Shown piece by piece: positions 61,224 to 64,000 of a stretch of DNA of 64,000 nt. Every line of letters starts with the position of its first letter. Position 1 is the first letter of the stretch. The stretch covers positions 1 to 64,000 of the forward strand of contig NZ_WHOA01000127.1 in NCBI RefSeq assembly GCF_013141715.1, read 5' to 3'. This DNA comes from Paenibacillus phytorum. Lineage in GTDB: Bacteria > Bacillota > Bacilli > Paenibacillales > NBRC-103111. The notes below the pieces were generated by a model. It saw only the letters and a program-made list of their open reading frames with translations. It was not told the DNA's origin and ran no database searches. Both the position numbers and the translations under genes were made by a program.

Positions 61224-61904
61224 TTGAAAACTCATATTCTAGTTGTCGATGACGATGCTCACATTCGGGAATTGCTCCGTTTCTTATTTTCAAAGGAAGG
61301 CTATGCGGTGTTTGAAGCAAGTGATGGAGAACAAGCGTCCAAGGTGATGGAAACCGAGCAAATTCATTTGGCGGTTGTTGATGTCATGATGCCGCTGCGC
61401 GATGGTTTGGAGCTATGTTCGGAAATTCGCGAGCATTATGATATTCCTGTCCTTCTTTTAACAGCCAAAGGAGAAATCGAAGATAAAGAGAAAGGCTTTC
61501 AGTCTGGGACCGATGACTATATGGTCAAGCCCTTTGAGCCCAAGGAATTGTTGTTCCGAGCGAGAGCTTTGCTGCGGCGTTATCAGCTTGTCTCCTCCGA
61601 GGTGATTACCTTGAACCAAACGATCATCAATCGGAAAAGCTATGAAGTAACCGCCAAGGGTCAAACACTTCTCCTTCCCCTCAAAGAATTTCAACTGTTA
61701 GCCCAATTAGCCAGTCATCCAGGACGCATATTCACACGTGAACAGCTGATTCAAATGCTCTGGGGAACGGATTATGAAGGCGACAGCCGTACCATTGATG
61801 TTCATATTAAGCGTTTGCGTGAGCGGTTCTATGAGATGACCGATGATTTCGTCATTACAACTGTACGAGGACTTGGGTATAAGCTTGAGGTGACCGAACG
61901 GTGA
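61224..61904 (+). CDS. hssR: OmpR-family response regulator, HssR-like
   Basis: 226 residues from TTG 61224, with GAAGAAGGTG upstream; longer starts add a hydrophobic lead not seen in the family. Receiver with D9/D10, phosphoacceptor D53 in LAVVDVMMP and the K in YMVKPFEPKELLFRARALLRRY. Winged helix with EFQLLAQLASHPGRIFTREQLIQMLWGTDYEGDSRTIDVHIKRLRERF. The stretch GTDDYMVKPFEPKELLFRARALLRRY closely follows what I recall of staphylococcal HssR, the heme-responsive regulator. The stop overlaps the kinase start by 4 bp. Confidence 0.8.
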   Translation: MKTHILVVDDDAHIRELLRFLFSKEGYAVFEASDGEQASKVMETEQIHLAVVDVMMPLRDGLELCSEIREHYDIPVLLLTAKGEIEDKEKGFQSGTDDYMVKPFEPKELLFRARALLRRYQLVSSEVITLNQTIINRKSYEVTAKGQTLLLPLKEFQLLAQLASHPGRIFTREQLIQMLWGTDYEGDSRTIDVHIKRLRERFYEMTDDFVITTVRGLGYKLEVTER

Positions 61905-63280
61905 AGACACTATATACTCGTATCGTTGTTACTTTTATTGTCATTGCGATGGTCAGCAGTACGCTCGCTCTGCTCCTCTCCAATAGCTATTACTTGGCCA
62001 ATTTAAAAGACAAAAACGAAGAACAAATTTGGAAGATCACGAATGAAATTCGTACGTTGTATGAGCAAGTGCATGATCTCGAGCCAGCTACCTACTTTAC
62101 ACATATCGCCAACTTGGGATTTCAACTTTATGCCGTTAACGATCGGATGGAAGGAACCTATTACGGGACTCCGTTTAAACATACCCAGATCGATCCTGAG
62201 CAGATTCGGCTTGTCTTATCCGGAGAGACGTATCGGGGCGTCTTGCAAGAGCGTCATTTTCTTATGGTGACCGGTTTTTTTGAAGATAGCCTTCGAAATA
62301 GCATCGGGGTCCCTATTCAAGTAAAGGGAAAACCTTATGCGCTATTTGTGAGGCCTAATTTGGAGCAGCAAATTGGCGGCGTACGTATCCTCATGGCCTT
62401 TCTGTTAGGGCTTACGTTTCTTTTTAGCATTATCTTAATCATCATTTTCTCACAATATATTGTTAAGCCTGTCAAAAAGTTAACCGAAGCTACAAAACGG
62501 ATCGTCAAAGGAAACTTTGAGAGTGCCATGGACGTTTCACGGCAAGATGAGATTGGAGAGTTGGCCAGAGACTTCACCTACATGGCCCAATCCCTCAAAC
62601 AGCTGGATAACATGCGGCAGGAGTTCGTGGGCAACGTTTCTCATGAAATTCAGTCTCCGTTAACATCCATCCAAGGCTTCGCTCAGTCGATTCTGGACAA
62701 AGAAACCTCCGAGGAAGAGAAAGAACGGTATCTTCATATCATTTTAGAAGAAAGCAAGCGGTTATCCTCACTCAGTAAGCAGCTGTTAACGCTAGCCTCT
62801 TTAGACAAAGAAAGCCATGTCATTAAGCGCAGCGTCTATCGACTAGATGAGCAAATTCGCCAGATTCTGATTGTTACCGAGTGGCAATGGACCGAGAAAA
62901 AGCTAGAGATCGAACTTGAACTGCCAGAAGCAGACATCTATGCGGACCCCCAACTGCTCCATCAAGTTTGGCTGAACTTCATCACGAACAGCATCAAGTT
63001 TTCGAGGCCTGGGGATACGTTGCGGATCGAGATTCAGAAGTTGGATACGGAAATCCTCATTCTGATCAGCGATACAGGTATTGGGATACCGGGAGCTGAA
63101 CTACCGCATATCTTTGATCGCTTCTATAAAGCAGATAAGGCAAGAAACCGCGCTCGCTCTGGCAGCGGCTTGGGATTATCGATTGCGCAGAAAATTATTG
63201 ACCTCCACCATGGAAGCATTGATGTGCAGAGTGAAGTGGATATAGGCACTACATTCACAGTGCGCCTACCGAGATTGTAA
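61901..63280 (+). CDS. hssS: Sensor histidine kinase, HssS-like
   Basis: 459 residues from GTG 61901, overlapping the regulator stop (GTGA). TM1 about 8-28, an extracytoplasmic sensor (30-160) with YYLANLKDKNE, YYGTPFKH and GVPIQVKGKPYALFVRPN, TM2 about 163-185, HAMP, HisKA with H248 in SHEIQSPLTSI, and HATPase with FITNSIKF, DTGIGIPG and GSGLGLSIA. The sensor motifs (TLYxRI, YYxxNLK, YYGxPF, FVRP) correspond to those I recall in HssS, which responds to heme. Expected to phosphorylate the HssR-like partner. Confidence 0.82.
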   Translation: MKTLYTRIVVTFIVIAMVSSTLALLLSNSYYLANLKDKNEEQIWKITNEIRTLYEQVHDLEPATYFTHIANLGFQLYAVNDRMEGTYYGTPFKHTQIDPEQIRLVLSGETYRGVLQERHFLMVTGFFEDSLRNSIGVPIQVKGKPYALFVRPNLEQQIGGVRILMAFLLGLTFLFSIILIIIFSQYIVKPVKKLTEATKRIVKGNFESAMDVSRQDEIGELARDFTYMAQSLKQLDNMRQEFVGNVSHEIQSPLTSIQGFAQSILDKETSEEEKERYLHIILEESKRLSSLSKQLLTLASLDKESHVIKRSVYRLDEQIRQILIVTEWQWTEKKLEIELELPEADIYADPQLLHQVWLNFITNSIKFSRPGDTLRIEIQKLDTEILILISDTGIGIPGAELPHIFDRFYKADKARNRARSGSGLGLSIAQKIIDLHHGSIDVQSEVDIGTTFTVRLPRL

Positions 63281-63286
63281 TCGAAC

Positions 63287-63306
63287 ATTCATCGTCTGTT
63301 CATATT
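63287..63306 (+). promoter_or_regulatory. HssR-box-like direct repeat upstream of MMPL gene
   Basis: ATTCATCGT-CT-GTTCATATT: the second half equals the GTTCATATT half-site I recall for the staphylococcal HssR direct repeat, and the first half matches 6 of 9 with the same 2-bp spacing. It lies 46-65 bp before the MMPL start, in place for a -35 region activator. Confidence 0.55.
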
Positions 63307-63351
63307 CCTTTCCTACAATTCTAATGAGAATGAGGAGAGGGGACATGAACA

Positions 63352-64000
63352 ATGAACCGTTTTTTCCCGAAGTTAGCTCGTTTCGTAAGCAGCTCCAAAG
63401 GAGCCAAAATCGTTCTGATCAGTTGGCTAGCAGCCATTTTCTTATTAAGCGCTATGGCGCCATCCTCGAAGGAAGTTGCAAAAAGCGGCGGAGAAGGCAG
63501 CATCCATGAAGATACGCTATCCGCGGCAGCTCAGCAAATTCTGAAAGAAGACTATCCATCTCAAGATGGCTTAACAGCTCTTCTTGTCTTCCATGGACAG
63601 AACGCAATTACAGATGCTGAACGCGGAAATATCCAAAAAATTAGTGAATGGCTTAGCTCCGATCAGAAACCGCCCTTGGTCACGCGTGCTATACCTTTCC
63701 ATCAACTACCCAGACCTCAGCAGGATTCCTTATTTTCCGAGGATCAAACTACACTCCTGCTGACCGTCTCATTACAAAAAGATTTGGAATCCGGGCAAGT
63801 CTATGACACCCTTGAGCAAATTCGACATACTGCGGATCAGATTGGCATGGGGGCTGTCAAACTTGAAATCACAGGTCCTGCCGGCATCTCTTCCGATACG
63901 ATCATGCTTTTCAAGAAAGCTGACTTCGTCTTAATGCTAGCAACGGTTGTTTTGATTTTAGTCATTTTGATCATCATCTATCGTTCCCCCCTACTCGCTC
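63352..64000 (+). CDS. MMPL-family transporter (partial, runs off window)
   Basis: The first 216 codons of a large membrane transporter, from ATG 63352 with GAGGAGAGGGG upstream; the window ends inside the gene. MNRFFPKLARFVSSSKGAK precedes TM1 (about 20-37), then an extracytoplasmic domain of about 150 residues (with DYPSQDGLTALLVF) and the second helix block FVLMLATVVLILVILIIIYRS. This is the layout of MMPL/YdgH-type RND-like exporters, which use the proton gradient. It follows the HssRS-like genes by 71 bp and has an HssR-box-like site before it, so it may be a heme- or porphyrin-inducible exporter. Confidence 0.85.
   Translation, partial: MNRFFPKLARFVSSSKGAKIVLISWLAAIFLLSAMAPSSKEVAKSGGEGSIHEDTLSAAAQQILKEDYPSQDGLTALLVFHGQNAITDAERGNIQKISEWLSSDQKPPLVTRAIPFHQLPRPQQDSLFSEDQTTLLLTVSLQKDLESGQVYDTLEQIRHTADQIGMGAVKLEITGPAGISSDTIMLFKKADFVLMLATVVLILVILIIIYRSPLLA

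Noticed and set aside
1..64000. Prophage, conjugative element, tRNA or rRNA genes
   Set aside because: No integrase, relaxase, phage structural gene, cloverleaf or rRNA-like sequence was found on reading both strands.

Overview
The window reads as chromosomal DNA of a spore-forming Gram-positive bacterium, most likely Paenibacillus or a close relative. Support: an alpha/beta-type small acid-soluble spore protein, a GerA-type germinant receptor operon, an SLH-domain surface protein, two YesM/YesN-type kinase or kinase-regulator units beside sugar ABC transporters, a GH38 alpha-mannosidase locus and lipoprotein solute-binding proteins. No rRNA or tRNA gene was recognised.

Layout. 0-4 kb: three small immunity-like or DUF genes (DMP19/DUF4375, Imm32-like, DUF4362-like) separated by a repeat with core TAACGGG, interrupted by a PhyH dioxygenase and its divergent AraC regulator. 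4-6 kb: a winged-helix regulator, an unknown 97-residue protein and ClpP in one short operon. 6-12.5 kb: yesM-yesN-SBP-permease-permease sugar uptake operon lacking its own ATPase. 12.5-13.7 kb: M24 aminopeptidase. 13.8-20.4 kb: Tad/Flp-type pilus or secretion cluster (CpaB, TadZ, CpaF, TadB, TadC, then four small membrane-anchored proteins, two of them tiny paralogues). 20.6-23 kb: a deletion scar joining 5'-truncated SLH and kinase-regulator genes head to head. 23-25 kb: polysaccharide deacetylase, YkoP-like protein and a membrane sensor protein. 25.2-25.7 kb: intergenic repeats. 25.7-28.5 kb: PfkB kinase, TetR regulator and a YhgE/Pip-like membrane protein with tandem operators. 28.9-30.2 kb: frameshifted erythromycin-esterase lipoprotein. 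30.6-33.1 kb: intact sensor plus fused histidine kinase-response regulator. 33.6-47.5 kb: a long minus-strand carbohydrate locus (GntR, SBP, two permeases, ATPase, HAD phosphatase, broken TIM-barrel epimerase, unknown protein, GH38, MFS and a duplicated SBP). 48.3-49.9 kb: a second head-to-head scar of truncated permease and YesM-type kinase. 50-56.8 kb: SASP, squalene/phytoene synthase family protein, DUF2935 protein, gerAA-gerAC-small-gerAB and a Met-Pro repeat protein. 57-61 kb: metallo-hydrolase, thioredoxin-like protein, DedA, LysR/HPP pair and a cupredoxin. 61.2-64 kb: an HssRS-like two-component system followed by an MMPL transporter cut by the window end.

The most promising less-described items are: (1) the fused membrane kinase plus DNA-binding response regulator with its separate sensor-domain partner, present as one intact and one decayed locus; (2) an HssRS-like heme-sensing pair whose likely target, judged from an HssR-box-like direct repeat, is an MMPL transporter; (3) a regulator-unknown-ClpP operon; (4) a Gram-positive Tad locus with two tiny paralogous membrane peptides and a TadZ lacking the Walker lysine. 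Several genes are decayed: a nonsense mutation, two frameshifts and two head-to-head truncation scars. No database search was possible; all family names come from motif recognition.
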